64,000 nt of DNA from Linyphia triangularis (taxonomy: Eukaryota; Arthropoda; Arachnida; Araneae; Linyphiidae). The stretch covers positions 42,170,785-42,234,784 of the forward strand of contig OZ021721.1 of the NCBI GenBank assembly GCA_963978545.1, written 5' to 3'. Below, one piece after another: positions 11,160 to 23,909 of the stretch (position 1 is its first letter; the number at the start of each line of letters is the position of its first letter). The notes below the pieces were generated by a model, which ran no database searches, was not told where the DNA came from, and saw nothing but the letters and a program-made list of their open reading frames with translations. Position numbers and translations under genes: made by a program.

Positions 11160-12196
11160 GAATCCTCGGGACCTATGGAGTGGCGCTTAATAAGTGGAGT
11201 TCCAGTTCCCCACAACTGATGAACAGCGTGGAATCTAAAGACCAGGAGCAATACTTCTCAACGGATGCTGACACTGCTGTCAAAACCCTGGGTGTTAGCT
11301 GGCACCCTGGTCAAGATATCTTTTCATAGTTGCAGTCGTCCACTAGTCATCTTTTACCAAACGTGAAGTGTTAAGTGTCATCGCGCGTATTTACGATCCA
11401 TTAGGATTATTGGGACCTATAATCACAAAATCAAAAATCTTTCTACAAAAACTATGACTCCTTTAACTTGACTGGGATGACACTTTTCATGATCCCGTGT
11501 CAAGTGAATTTGTACAATTTATGTCTTCCTTAAAAGCCATAGAAAATATAAAAATCGAAAGATTCATCCTCAATGTTGCCTTTAATAAATCTATATTTGT
11601 GGGTTTCTGTGATGCATCTCAAGCAGCCTATGGGGCTGCAGTATACATGCACTGTTCCAGCGGTGATTTTTCATCAACCAAGCTAATAGCTAAGTAAATC
11701 CCGAGTGTCTCCGATCAAAGTAATTACCATACTGAGGCTTGAATTATCAGCGTGTCTATTCGTTTCCCAGTTAGTGGACAAAATTCGTCGTTCCTTACAG
11801 ATGGATATTGCTCACACCATCTTGTACACCGATTCCACTATAGCTTTTACGTGGATAGCTACTCCTTCCATCAAATTAAAAACATTCATAGCAAATCGAG
11901 TGCCCCCAATTCAGACCCTTACTAAACAGTGTCACTGGAGACATCCCATCCGGTGACAACCCAGCGGATATTATTTCGAGAGGGTGCAATCCTGAAGATT
12001 TAGTAAATATGAATTTATGGTGAAATGGGCCATCAATAGTGTATGAACCATCCAAACAAGAACCCGTTGAGTTATCAAACAATTCATTTGAGTTAGATCC
12101 ATATTTGTTCGAGTAAAAAACAACCACCACTGCTTTACCTATTTCTTCAACTATAGATACAAACAATCCAGTGGATTTTACTGTTGGATTCAAAGT
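11160..12196 (+). pseudogene. BEL/Pao pol 3' part, copy 2
   Basis: This is the duplicate of the 4988-6024 fragment, offset by 6172 bases. It has the same RNase H-like FCDASQAAYGAAVYM block and the same stops. Sharing identical inactivating changes shows that decay came before the tandem duplication. Confidence 0.8.
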
Positions 12197-12734
12197 CCTT
12201 ATGCAGACTATCGCAAACTCAATAAAGTTACAATAAAGGAAAGATTTCCTTTACCACTAATTGAAGATATCTTTGACAAATTAGAACAGTGATTCTCAAC
12301 CTTTTTTTGTCACGGCACACTTTTAACAATATTTCAAAATTTGGCGGCACACAAAGAAAAAGATAAGTTTAAAAGTTGTTTACTTTACCTACCTATAATA
12401 CACTGTAATACACCTATTACACACTGTGTAAAATAGTTTATGATAATAATTTGGAATGTAAAATAAAATAATATAATATATACTACAAAAACAACAGTAC
12501 GTTTATTAAGGGATTAATTACAAATATACATTTCTAAAATTTGGCGGCACACTTTAAGAATTTGGCGGCACACAAAAGTGCCGCGGCACAGTGGTTGAGA
12601 ATCACTGAATTAGAAGATTCAATGTTTTATACACATCTAGACTTAAAAAATGCCTATTTTCTTATTAAAATCGAACCGAACAGCCGAAAATATATCAGTT
12701 TCATAACTCATAACAATCAGTATATTTTTAACCT
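12197..12734 (+). pseudogene. Ty3/gypsy RT fragment split by MITE, copy 2
   Basis: Second copy of the DYRKLN ... LDLKNAY fragment, offset by 6172 bases from the first, with the same 321-bp insertion and the same abrupt end. Confidence 0.7.
12287..12607. mobile_element. 321-bp hAT-like MITE, copy 2
   Basis: Identical to the copy at 6115, including the AATTAGAA duplications at 12279-12286 and 12608-12615. It was copied with the unit, not inserted independently. Confidence 0.88.
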
Positions 12735-13481
12735 ATTAAGCGGCTGTTCCGGAAAATTTCGCCGCTAAAGAATGTAGGTGAAACGGCTGTTCCTGAAAAA
12801 TATAAGCGGAATATTCTGTTCATAAAAAGGCTGAGCTGGAAAAATGTTGGTCTTCATACCCCCTTCTAAGCTACTCTGACCGCTCTGTTCTTTGTGACTC
12901 GGACAAAAGACTATATCCCCTTTCCAGATAAGACAAGTTATTGCAGCAGTAAAACCACCCCCTGTGGTGTCAACTACCCTCTCATCTGAAATGGGGTTGT
13001 TTGCGATTTTAGGGAACCAGGGTCCTCCCTTGAGTCGCTTAGTGTTTATTTTGGCGTAGTGTTCCGATTTAATTTTGAATAAGCTATAACTGAGAAGTGG
13101 GCTATACTGAACAGAGTTATTCGTAAATTTTTTTAGTTACAAGCGATGTATGACTTCCAAGCTATCTTATAAATAAGGGTCATTTTACAGTATTTGCACC
13201 TGGAATAAGACAAAAATGTGTGATTTGTTGAGTTAGTTGAGTTTTATTTCATTGTACAAGAACTACACGACCGTCTGGATTTAAAAATAATAGAAGCTAA
13301 AAACATTTTTTCCCTTCTATTAATTGTGTTCTGATATATTTCTTAATAAAAACAAAATTTGAACCAAAATAAGTCTTTTTTCTTATAAATATTATTTCCA
13401 TATTGTCGTTGAAAATTTTCCTTGTATCTAAAAAATAAAATAGATATTTCTATGTAACTAGGGGTGTGGAACATCGCACAA

Positions 13482-14043
13482 CTTTCAATTACACTATAAT
13501 ACTGACATGGATTTGTGTCATCTACTGTATTTATATTTTCACCGTTCATTTAGTAAAAATGAAAAGTTTGGCGAAATTTTTTGCGATAATTCTTGTATAA
13601 GACTTCTAAAAAAAAAAGAAGAAGAAAAAATTATGATTTTGGCGATATACTTATCGATAATTCTTATATTATCCTTTCTTGTAAGTGAGACTCATCAGAG
13701 AAGAAAAAACGATCGTTGATGAGGTATGGCTCAAGGAAAGAGAACTCTGTGTTAAAGGCATTCGTTTTTCAACTAAGAGACATTACCATAGCGATTTTGA
13801 ACAAAATCGTTAGAGCCATTTTTTAGCAATTACTGAAAAACATGATTTTTTCAATGGCAGCTACCCTATGTGCATGGGCAATTTTAAAAAAGACCTCGTA
13901 TACACAGACATACATTTTTTCTATATTACTTTTTTAAGAACAGAATGTTCCAAAACGTGGAGAAATGCAAAAAATTTCGATTTTTATTTTCTACCGAATA
14001 CTATACTTTCAATTCTTTATGTATACATATGGGTAATTGAAAG
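13482..14043 (+). repeat. Unclassified CTTTCAATTAC-family repeat, copy in unit 2
   Basis: Duplicate of the 7310-7871 element carried in the tandem unit, with the same ends and interior landmarks. Confidence 0.6.
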
Positions 14044-14296
14044 CAAAAAATAAATTAGATTTCTACAAGTTTAAGAAATTAATTAAGCTTTGTTACAATA
14101 CTAAAATTAGAAATTTATTTAAATGCATAAATTTATATCATTATACATTTGTATTTTATTTTTAAAACACAATTTGGATTTAGATAAACTGTCTGCCATA
14201 TGTAAGGCTCTCTTTAAAAATTAAATTACTATTAGTACTTTTTACAAAATATGTATTTTTTAAATAAAAATAGTTATACGTTTATGTATATATTAC

Positions 14297-14848
14297 CCCA
14301 ACAAAAACATCTCTGTAAAAAGGCGCCAAGTTCTTCATGCAGTGATTATGGCCGTGAAAAGTATTGAGATATAAAGTAGAGTCAAGTTTAAAGTTGTTGT
14401 AAATTACGGGTAATGAAAATTTGTAAAACTTTCTTCGCAAAGTCAAAATTCCCCTGCATAGGCCTAAATATCTAGCTACAAAAAATATTTGTGACACTTG
14501 ACCATTAAGTATTCTTATTCAGTGATGCGTAATGGCTAAGTCACACAAGCATTTTTGTAGTTAGATATTTAGGCCTATGCAGGAGAATTTTGACTTTGCG
14601 AAGAAAGTTTTACAAATTTTCATTACCCGTAATTTACAACAACCTTAAACTTGACTCTACTTTATATCTCAATACTTTTCACGGCCATAATCACATTCAC
14701 GACTTTGCGAAGAAAGTTTTACAAATTTTCATTACCCGTAATTTACAACAACCTTAAACTTGACTCTACTTTATATCTCAATACTTTTCACGGCCATAAT
14801 CACTGCAGGAAGAACTTGGCGCCTTTTTACAGAGATGTTTTTGTTGGG
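14297..14848. repeat. Long inverted repeat with 109-bp duplication, unit 2
   Basis: Second copy of the 8125-8676 hairpin. It carries the one clear base difference seen between the units (A14584 against G8412), inside the right arm. Confidence 0.8.
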
Positions 14849-14984
14849 ATTTCACTTTTTTTTTAAGATGCTTATTTTAAATTTATTACTTATTTGCACA
14901 ACAATAACGAGTTTTAAAATGTTTTGTGTTCGCAATTTTTAAACTTCCTGGTATTGAAAGGGTTAAGCATACATGTTTTTTGGG

Positions 14985-17323
14985 CAGTGCCGGAACTAGG
15001 GGGGGGCAGGCGGGGCAGCTGCCCCGGGCGCCAACCAGAGGGGGCGCCGAAAAGTCAACAAAGCACTATTTGTTGTATAAATTTTAATATTTGGACGAAA
15101 GGATAATTTTTCATAAATAAATTTTCATTTTTTCTTAAAATTCTGGATGATCTTTAAGATATTCAACAGAAGAAAAAATCCACTAGAAAAAAAAATAATA
15201 CATTTCTGTACAAAGAAAGTAATAATCTATCCTTTTACAAAAGAATGACAACGAATTCTCCCTACCCCCTGATGAAGAATAAGTTTGTGCTACATGGCAG
15301 GCTGCCAGAAATGCTAATTTAAAATCGCATTGGTAATATAGTCGCAATGTAGTTAGATAAAATTTAGCATTACAACAATTTAATGCTGTTGAAATTTTCG
15401 TAAATTGAAATATGTCGAAGAAATTATCTGGGGCGCAGAATCGCAGAAAAGCAAAAGAAACTGCAAGAATATCCCAACCTTTTATCATCTTGGCTAGTTC
15501 ACGAGACTGAAACCAATGAAGGTAAGAATTTTTTTTAATTTGTAACCTAATAAACTTCGGAAGATATGTATTAAGGACAAGGGTTACGTTTGGGATATAT
15601 CTCTTGCCAAATATATTTATTGTTCTCTAGGAGTTCGCAGGAATTTTTACAGGGGGCTGCAAGATGTTGAATTGTTTAGAAATCGTTTACTTTTGTTTTT
15701 GAGGTTGATTATCATTAACTTTAAAGGTTCATTGCGATTCCTAATGAAAATTAATTAGCAAAAAGTTAATTAAAAATTGAAATAATTAACGATTGAAACG
15801 TTTTCTTTAAGAGAATAATTTAGTATTTCTTCAGCTAAAAACAGATTTTTTTTTCATTTTTACACATTTTGAATCTTGCTGAGTTTAAAAAAACTGGGGG
15901 TGTTGAACTTTGAACAACTTTCAATTCCCACTGTTTCCTTCATTTAATTTAGCAATTATTTTGGCTGTAAAAATGACAGCGCAAGCACGATTTTGACAAA
16001 AACCGTAACGCCAGGTGTAAAGGCCAAAGTTGGTCAATCCGTTTGAAAGTAATGCTGACCACAGACAACACACGGACCCACAAACTTTTTTTCTAGAACA
16101 CTTTTTTGATTCAAAATGTTCTGAAACGTGAAGAAATGCAAAAAAAATTATGCGATAAAAAGTTGACACAAGAATTCCTATTGAGCACAAAAATTCCTAT
16201 TTATCGCAAAACATATCGATTTTTTAAAAATAAAAACGAAAACAGTAAATTACATCCTATCCAAATCTCAATTTAAATGCACTGACTAAATATGTGACTA
16301 TATATTTTTAACAATATATTTTACTATATATTTTTAAATCCCTTATATTAACTTCACTTTTGTTTGAGTGTGCGTTTGAGCCTGGCGTACAAATCTGCGG
16401 ATGCTGGTCTATTCCTAAATAATGAAAAAATAATAAAACATCAAGGCATGAATTCTAAAAATAGATCTCAAGGCCTTATTTTTCATAAAAAATAACGAAA
16501 AAGAAAGTATTTTCCAGGAAGTGATAAATAAAATAAAAAGAATATAGTCTCCATGCTACGAGAAAAAGGCGCCAATTTTCAGCGTGAGTTATATTGTCAT
16601 TTTGACGGCATTATTTTTCACCAAACAGATGTCATGTTCGTCAAATTTTGTCCATTGCATTGGTGAGAATTTTAAATTCTCCAAGAAAATGGAGAACTCA
16701 CACATAGCACAGTAAGTAATATATTATTCATTCTATTATTAAAATGAGTTTCAATAAGTTTAAATTAATTGTTCTAAAATAAACATTTATGTGTTTACCA
16801 ACTATTCAATGATTTTTGTAGACAAGTCATTAAATTAATTTGCTTTTGTGTTCAATGAGTTCTGGTAATATTCGGAAGCTTTTTAAATTTTTGTATTAGT
16901 ATTTTACAGAAGAAAATAATTTTTGAAATGTAAAACAGCTTAATTGTTTATGATCTAAGACGTTTTGAAACCAGGTTAACCAGATTTTGTGTTAAAAAGT
17001 GTTACATATCATTCAACTATGTTCTTTTATTTCATTGTAACTGACATTATTTGTATTGATTCATTAGTTTTTTTTTTCTTTATGCAAATCTTTATGCAAG
17101 CAGAATGAACCCTGGTCATTAATAAGGGCTTGTCAAATATATTTATTTAAAATTTCAATTAATTAATTCTTTTATTGTTTGTTTCAAAACAGAATTTTAC
17201 AAAGGAAAAACATTTGTTAATTTTCAATGTATATATAGTTAGCTTCAAATCTAAAAAAATATTGTGTGGGGGCGCCAAAATGAATTCTTGCCCCGGGTAA
17301 AAAGTGACCTAGTTCCGTCCCTG
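14985..17323 (+). mobile_element. hAT-type DNA transposon copy 3, right end of the array
   Basis: It has the same termini and length as copy 2. It is flanked on both sides by TTTTTGGG (14977-14984 and 17324-17331), its own genuine 8-bp target duplication. Sequence after 17331 is unrelated to the flanks of copies 1 and 2, so the array ends here. Left-end variants (eight G, C15064) match copy 2. Confidence 0.9.
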
Positions 17324-17331
17324 TTTTTGGG

Positions 17332-19023
17332 GGGAACTTTCTTATTATACAGCCGACCGTTGACAAACTTTTTGTTGGCGGCCAACAACGAGAGCTATAT
17401 AATTAGCCGACTTCTTTATTCTTTAATTATTATTTGGTTTTAAAGAAGTTTTAAAAAACGTTCTCAACAAAATCCAATTAGCTAAGAATTACACGAGATT
17501 TTTCTGAGAAAGTTAAATTTACAGGACCGCAGTCTATGACGTACTTATGCATTGAATATGAATGATGTTGATGTAAAATTCTTTTAAATAAATAGTTTAT
17601 TCAGATTTGCAAAAAATGTTGGCAAAAGGGAAAAAAAATCATCAATTGGCGATCATTTCGTAGGCGATAAAATATCACCAAAGCTCAATTTTATAATGCC
17701 AAGCACTCTTTTTTTTTATTATTTCTTGATTTTAGAGGCTTTGCGGAGTGTGGCGAGTTTCCCATATATTTATATATGCTAAAAGCTACTAGTATTCTAA
17801 GTTTTATAATTCTAGCCTCAATAAAAATGTATTAGATATGAGATTAAAATTTTTCATCCATTGCCTCCATTCGGAGGGGAAAATCTCGATTTTTAGATAG
17901 TTTCTTTTGCATACATGTTAAACCTTACAAGCATACAAATTTTATAGTTCTAGCTCTGCTAGAAGAACCTTAGTAATTTGATGATCAGTGAGTGAGTTTG
18001 TGGGTGGACTTTAAAATATTTTCTGCCGTTTTCGAATTTGATTATCTCGACAACCAATATAATTGGAGAATTGAAACTTGGGGGTCTTACTAAAGTGGCT
18101 AAAAGCTACCCGTAAAAAAAATTCCAGCTCTCAGGCATACTGTAATACGCAGATATGAGAGGTCAAAATACTGTTGAGTGGCTTCGGGTAAAATATGGTA
18201 CCTGGTTAACGGATTAGTACGAACTTAAGTTAAAATATAAATAATAAAAAAAAAACTGAAAATAAAAACCATTTCTAGAAACCGCATTTATCTGTGAAAA
18301 AGCCCCAAATAAAATTGCACCAAAGAAATGTTTTATAGTACATCTGAACCAAAAAAGTTTTGTTTTCTTCAACAGTTTTTTAGTATTCAGAGAAAAAAGT
18401 CATTCCCGGCCTCTTACAAAATTCATACTCATGACCAAAATAAACAACAAAGAAATAAAATCTTAAATGAAATACTACGCTTCTGGTGTAAATTGTAAAC
18501 TAGTCTAGTGTAAATAGTAGAACACGTATAATACAAAAAATGTATCGAAATCTATATTTAATAATATGGAACTTGGATACACAGTACAAAAGCACTAAAC
18601 TAAAAATAAAATTTTTTGCCTTCCATATAATTCAAATAAATAGTCACCTCTAAAATCTAATTATTTAAAAGGAAAAATTATAATTTTATGATAGAAAACA
18701 AATACCGTAACAAATTGAACTAATGCGAAGGGTTCATCAGGATTAATATACCAGAAGATGTCTCTTTTTAAAGTAAAACTATAGTATCGATATTTTCAAC
18801 ATAAATTATTTCAGGGATAGTAAAGGCAGAATGCTTAAGTATAATTTTTGGACAAATTTAAATGGCACTTTATTAGGAATGAAAATCTCCATTTATAACG
18901 TTCTGGTTAATATGCAAAGATTTTCAAATGATATTTGATATCATGTGTAAACAATATGCTCTCTTTTAAACAATATTTTTTTAGTATTTTAACCAAATAA
19001 ACTAACTTTTATAGTATTCAAAC
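17332..19023. other. Noncoding interval
   Basis: No gene was recognised. Two loosely similar stretches around 17770-17830 and 17920-17960 share 'TTTTATAATTCTAGC'-type sequence and may be an old repeat. No open frame above 60 codons and no element termini were found. Confidence 0.6.
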
Positions 19024-20209
19024 TGTGGCGACTAGCGCACATTGGACCAGTGCCTTATCAGACTGTCTGCGCCTCATCAGACTGATCCAGTCCAGTGCCG
19101 TTATGCTGGTTATGCAAATTTGTCATCTATGTTAACTGCCACCTTGAGACCTGAAGTTACTATATATTGCTCTGTCTTTTCTTGTTTACTCACTTGGCTT
19201 GTTGGCAGAATGTTGTTATAGTCTACTTTATTGTTTACTGGATACTTCAGAGGAGGAGGTTTTATATTTATATCTAGTCATTTTTCAAAAGTTTTAATTA
19301 AAAAGCCGAATTACTTAAACGCCTCATTTTACTTTGCCACTCTCTTCACACAATGTACCGACTGTTACTGACTGCCTTTGGTAAGGTCGGAACAACTGGT
19401 GACCCGGATTTGGAATAGCGAGTTATAACCACCGAATGATGTTGCTCGTACAATAACACTGGTTGACGCATGGAATCTTTGATGTTTTTAAGTTCAAAGA
19501 CTTTGGAACGTCCAGTCCCGACTTGCCCGGTTGTTGGTACTGACACTACAGGGATAACAGATAACTCGGCATCTAGAGGCTGAGGCTGATACAGCTGGTG
19601 AATTGGTGTGTTTTGGAGTGTTATTGAATTCCAGTCGCTGTTCTTTGTAGAAAGGCGGTAAAGTAGATTTTTTCTCTTTATCTGTTGGGGGGGGGGGGGG
19701 GAATTGTGGGGCTGCTATTTGGAAATACTAAAGTTCATTGTATTTCATGTTTAAATTTTTAATGTTTAATCTACTTAAGGTACTTAATGTTTTTCCAATG
19801 TTTGAATTTTATAAATAATTTTTAAATTGTAAAGTAGCTTCATCGTAGTTTGTAACTACTTGAAAGTATTGCATTACCTTATATTAGACTGTTTGTGTAC
19901 CAACTTGTTAAAATGAAATCTGAATGCGGTAAGCAGACCAATTTAGGTCATGTTGATAAAATTGCAGTTCGTCTTCTGAATTTTTGGTATGGTAATCCTC
20001 GTTTATTACTATATATTGCTGTCTTTTGTTGATTACTCACTTGGCTTGTTAGCAGAATGTTGTAATAGTCTGCTTTATTGTTTCCTGGATACTTCCCAGG
20101 AAGAAGTTTTAATTAAAAAGTCAACTCGCTTAAACGCCTCATTTTACTTTGCCACTCTCTACACACTATGTAACGACTGTTACTGACTGCCTGAGGTACG
20201 GTCGGAACA
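19024..20209 (+). mobile_element. Truncated LTR retrotransposon: full 5' LTR, 0.6 kb interior, partial 3' LTR
   Basis: 19024-19394 starts TGTGGCGACTAGC and ends GGTCGGAACA. It is followed directly by CTGGTGACCCGGATT (19396-19410), which resembles the primer-binding site of many Ty3/gypsy elements. The segment 19155-19394 recurs in diverged form at about 20004-20209, sharing TTACTATATATTGCT, CTTAAACGCCTCATTTTACT and GGTCGGAACA. The 609-bp interior has no gag or pol. A run of thirteen G lies near 19687-19700. I read it as an internally deleted element whose second LTR lost its left part. Confidence 0.55.
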
Positions 20210-21344
20210 AAACCATTCACAAAAACGCGCTTATACTAACAACAAACATATCCTCATATTGAGGTATCTTCCAACTACATTCTACATTATATTTTACTTC
20301 CAACTTTTTCCTTTTAATTTTACTGGTATAAAATAAAATGTATTGATCACTAAAATGCTTGCTTTCCATTACGGGAGTTATTTCATATAAAGCCACAACA
20401 CTTAATAAGGCTTACGCACATACTTTAGAGTTCCAGTCATACAAAAAATATTGAAATTGGAAGAAAAAAGCATTTTAATAAAAAGAAATATTAAATAATC
20501 TTCCGATATTGCTTTTAATATTTCAATGATCGGTTTCATTCAGTAATATTTCTACAATCGGTTACTATGTAGATCACTAACATTAAATAATTATACATTA
20601 AATAATGTAAAACTTATGACTAAGCCATTGAATAACAAAGTACCAAAATTGCATGAATTACCAATATTACTTACTTTTACTAAAAGGTAAATTACTATTA
20701 TGGGGACCATTTTAACATTCCAAAAGGCACTTCAAAAACCGAAAGCTGTACGTTGATGTAGTGTCATATCTATAATATAACATAACCTTAAAGAGAAATG
20801 TGCCATAAATAAGAACAAAATGACTAATGAGATAATTATTTATCGTCTAAAATTATTTCTTAAAACAAATTATAACATTAAAATTGGAAACAATCGGTCC
20901 CAACGATTGTTTAGTTTAGCGGCAGGACAAGGTACAGAGCGTCTGGATATCCAGTCATTTGGTTGTTATATATATTACCAGACAATTCTTAATAAATATC
21001 GCTTTCATACATTCCGCTTATGATCGACATATTCTTTGTATAGTGTTTGGGCATGATTCTTGCGATCAGATTAAAAATATCAATTGAAGCAAATATTAGA
21101 TTTCTAACTTTAAATTCGAGTGTACTTTTTATGCTATATTTATTTTGGTCAATATTGGGAATTTACCTGCTTTTTCAGGAAAATGTTTCGAAAATTTGAT
21201 AATTTCCTTCTTATATATCATGTTTATTAAAATGTTAAGACTAGAATAGAAATATTTTCTAAAATTTTAAGAAAGTATACATTTTGTTTGGAAATTATGT
21301 CTAATTCTGCATCATATCAACCTGTGCAAATTTCCTTCTCATTA
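20210..21344. other. Noncoding AT-rich interval
   Basis: No gene or element boundary recognised. An open stretch at 20820-21023 has no known motif and no codon-like conservation that I can judge. Confidence 0.55.
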
Positions 21345-21354
21345 GTTAGTGGAG

Positions 21355-21435
21355 TTGTAGCGAAGTGCGCTAACGGGGAGTCTAACCAGGGACTCCCAGA
21401 TCAGTAGACAGGCGCGTTAACCACTAGACGAAAGA
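21355..21435 (-). repeat. tRNA-like SINE head or tRNA relic
   Basis: Read on the minus strand, it gives GTCTAGTGGTTAACGCG, an A-box-like D-arm. About 40 bases on is GGTTAGACTCCC, a B-box-like T-arm with one change from GGTTCGANTCC. The spacing fits a tRNA-derived Pol III promoter. There is no clean acceptor stem, so it is more likely a SINE head or pseudogene than a working tRNA. Confidence 0.5.
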
Positions 21436-22440
21436 AATCTCTGGTGTCTAGGTGTTGTATCTGTTATTTGTACACGATACCACCACAGAGTTGTTTCAAT
21501 TACTAGGGTTACTTAACTTCTACTTATATTTCATAATTATATTCAAAATGAAATATAAAAATTGGACATTTCTGAAATTTGAAAGCGGGTTTATGTATCC
21601 ATAACAGCAATGTATGTAGCTGAATTCTTGAACTTGTATTATCACGTATTTTGATAGATTATCAAAAAGTTACTTTGTATCTATCAAAACCAGTATAAGA
21701 TGAAGAAAAAAAATACATTTATACAATTCTGAAGTTTCACCGTTATACAATACAGTGATATTTGAATAATCTATATAAAAATCTATGTATCTCTGATATT
21801 ACAATGAAATTAACGAAGGGACACAAGTCGGTGTGCAGTGAAAGAATCACTTTCGAGCATTCGGACAAAATGTAAGTTTTCAAATGTATTTCGAAAAGTA
21901 TTGATTCTGTCTAAAAACTTATTTACTGAAAAAAACTGACGCTAATATTTGGAAAATAAAAAGTAAAATTAACTAATCTTATTGAGACCGTTTGTTTAAA
22001 ATTACTACTCGCTCGCCATGCATAACTGTAGTTTTGCATAGACGCCTGCATAAATATTTGCAGGGGGTTGCAAAGTGATTAAAGTTTTTGCGCAAGAATT
22101 AATCTTTAAAAAAATTAAATTGACATTCTTAAGGAATTGTTAATTAATAGTTGGATAATAATTTTCGACTCAAATAAATAAATTAATATTTATTATACAA
22201 GACACAATCTCTTTTTTGCTGTAAACTGTTTTTCCTTCACATATTCTGATTTTTGTCCTACTTTTGTTCAATACACAAAGTTGACCAATAGTTATAAGAA
22301 TTTCAGTAAATAAATACCCATGTAGGAGAGTCTTCCCCATAAAAAAAATAAGAAGTTAAAGGACTTCACAATGAGCTCTCCGAGTCTTTAGTTTCAAAGT
22401 TTTCGAGAAAGGGACCATTTATCCCCTAAGTTTTCTGGGA
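21436..22440. other. Noncoding interval
   Basis: AT-rich sequence without recognisable genes. It leads into the foldback composite that begins with GC-rich sequence near 22448. Confidence 0.55.
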
Positions 22441-22501
22441 AAAAGCGCCCCTGGATGCCGGACATCTCATCCCTCGGACAAGTCGCCACCGGGCAACTCG
22501 A

Positions 22502-22990
22502 CCCCGGACATCTCATCCCCCGGACATCTCATCCCCCGGACATCTCATCCCCCGGACATCTCATCCCCCGGACATCTCATCCCCCGGACATCTCATCCCC
22601 CGGACATCTCATCCCCCGGACATCTCATCCCCCGGACATCTCATCCCCCGGACATCTCATCCCCCGGACATCTCATCCCCCGGACATCTCATCCCCCGGA
22701 CATCTCATCCCCCGGACATCTCATCCCCCGGACATCTCATCCCCCGGACATCTCATCCCCCGGACATCTCATCCCCCGGACATCTCATCCCCCGGACATC
22801 TCATCCCCCGGACATCTCATCCCCCGGACATCTCATCCCCCGGACATCTCATCCCCCGGACATCTCATCCCCCGGACATCTCATCCCCCGGACATCTCAT
22901 CCCCCGGACATCTCATCCCCCGGACATCTCATCCCCCGGACATCTCATCCCCCGGACATCTCATCCCCCGGACATCTCATCCCCCGGACA
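22502..22990 (+). repeat. 16-bp minisatellite, about 30 near-identical copies
   Basis: The unit GGACATCTCATCCCCC repeats about 30 times with almost no variation. Diverged units flank it at 22459-22501 (with GGACAAGTC variants) and at 22985-23000. As 16 is not a multiple of three, 48 bases give a 16-residue peptide period, so a spurious 222-codon frame spans the array. Its G+C content contrasts sharply with the AT-rich neighbourhood. Confidence 0.95.
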
Positions 22991-23199
22991 AGTCACCACC
23001 AAGAAAGCGCGGATCGAGGGTGTTGTTAGGGGGAAAACGATTTTCTTACGAGGAACTATCGAAGCTGAATGGTGGGACTTGCGTACGTATTCAAGAAGGC
23101 ACAGCATTGAAGTTATCTTTTAACCCCTCCTCCCTGCTGAACATTGTTGGTGTTATTTAAATATTAACGAAATATTTTATTACAGTCTTGATTAAATTA

Positions 23200-23909
23200 A
23201 TGTTATTTCAAGGTATTAATATTTTTAATAATATATGAGTTATTAAAATATGGAATTGTTATACTTCGGATTTTTTTATTTTTTTTCCCCCCTTCTTGGC
23301 GTAGAGACGTTTCTTTTTGACGAAAGAGATGTAATAGTATCGAGAATATATAGACACTTCGTATATTTAATATTATGCAGGGTAACACTGATGTGTCAGA
23401 TGGTTATCAGGCGCGGATCTAGAGATATATATTAGGAGAGACGGAGGTGCGTGTTGCATATGGGGAAAGTTTTTATTAATATCTTTAATAAGTAATAAAT
23501 TAATAAAGTATGGAATTTGTATATTCCGGATATTTTTTTTTTCTTTATTTTTTTTTATTTAGATGAAAGGAGATTTAATAGTATCGAGAATATACAGACA
23601 CATCATGTATTAGATATGATAAAGGGTAAGACTGATGTCTCACAGGTGACTGTCAGGCGCGGATCTAGAGAGGCGGAGGTGCGCGTTGCATACATATGGG
23701 GAAAGTTTTTATTAATATCTGTATTAAGTTATTAAAATATGGAATTGTTATATTTAGGATTTTCTTTTTCTTTCTTGACGTATAGACGTTTCTTTTTGAC
23801 GAAAGAGATTTGATAGTATCGAGAATATAAAAACACTTCGTACATTTGATATGATGATGGGTAAGAGTGATGTGTCAGATGGTTGTCAGGCGCGGATCTA
23901 GAAATATAT
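23200..23909 (+). repeat. Three direct ~235-bp repeat units
   Basis: Units begin near 23200, 23470 and 23706. Shared landmarks in order are TATGGAATTGTTATA, GACGTTTCTTTTTGACG, ATAGTATCGAGAATATA, CAGGCGCGGATCTAGA and ATGGGGAAAGTTTTTATTAA. The CAGGCGCGGATCTAGA block resembles a hAT terminus, so the unit may descend from element ends. Confidence 0.85.

Larger units (their letters stand above)
2639..14984. repeat. Two tandem copies of a 6.17 kb segmental unit
   Basis: The block 2639-8812 (6174 bp) is repeated at 8813-14984 (6172 bp), nearly base for base. A third copy of only the unit's first 2339 bp (the hAT element) follows at 14985. Seen differences are a G run of ten against eight near the left end, T2720 against C8892, and G8412 against A14584. 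Each unit runs hAT element, BEL/Pao pol, Ty3/gypsy fragment with MITE, unclassified repeat, inverted repeat. Near identity implies recent duplication, or an assembly duplication; the base differences favour a real one. Confidence 0.9.

Noticed and set aside
22502..22990. CRISPR array
   Set aside because: The repeats are contiguous with no spacers, and the setting is eukaryotic.
22455..23123. 222-codon frame of repeating PDISSPGHLIPRTSH
   Set aside because: It is the translation of a 16-bp minisatellite. All frames are open because the unit has no stop, and there is no start context or conserved unique part.
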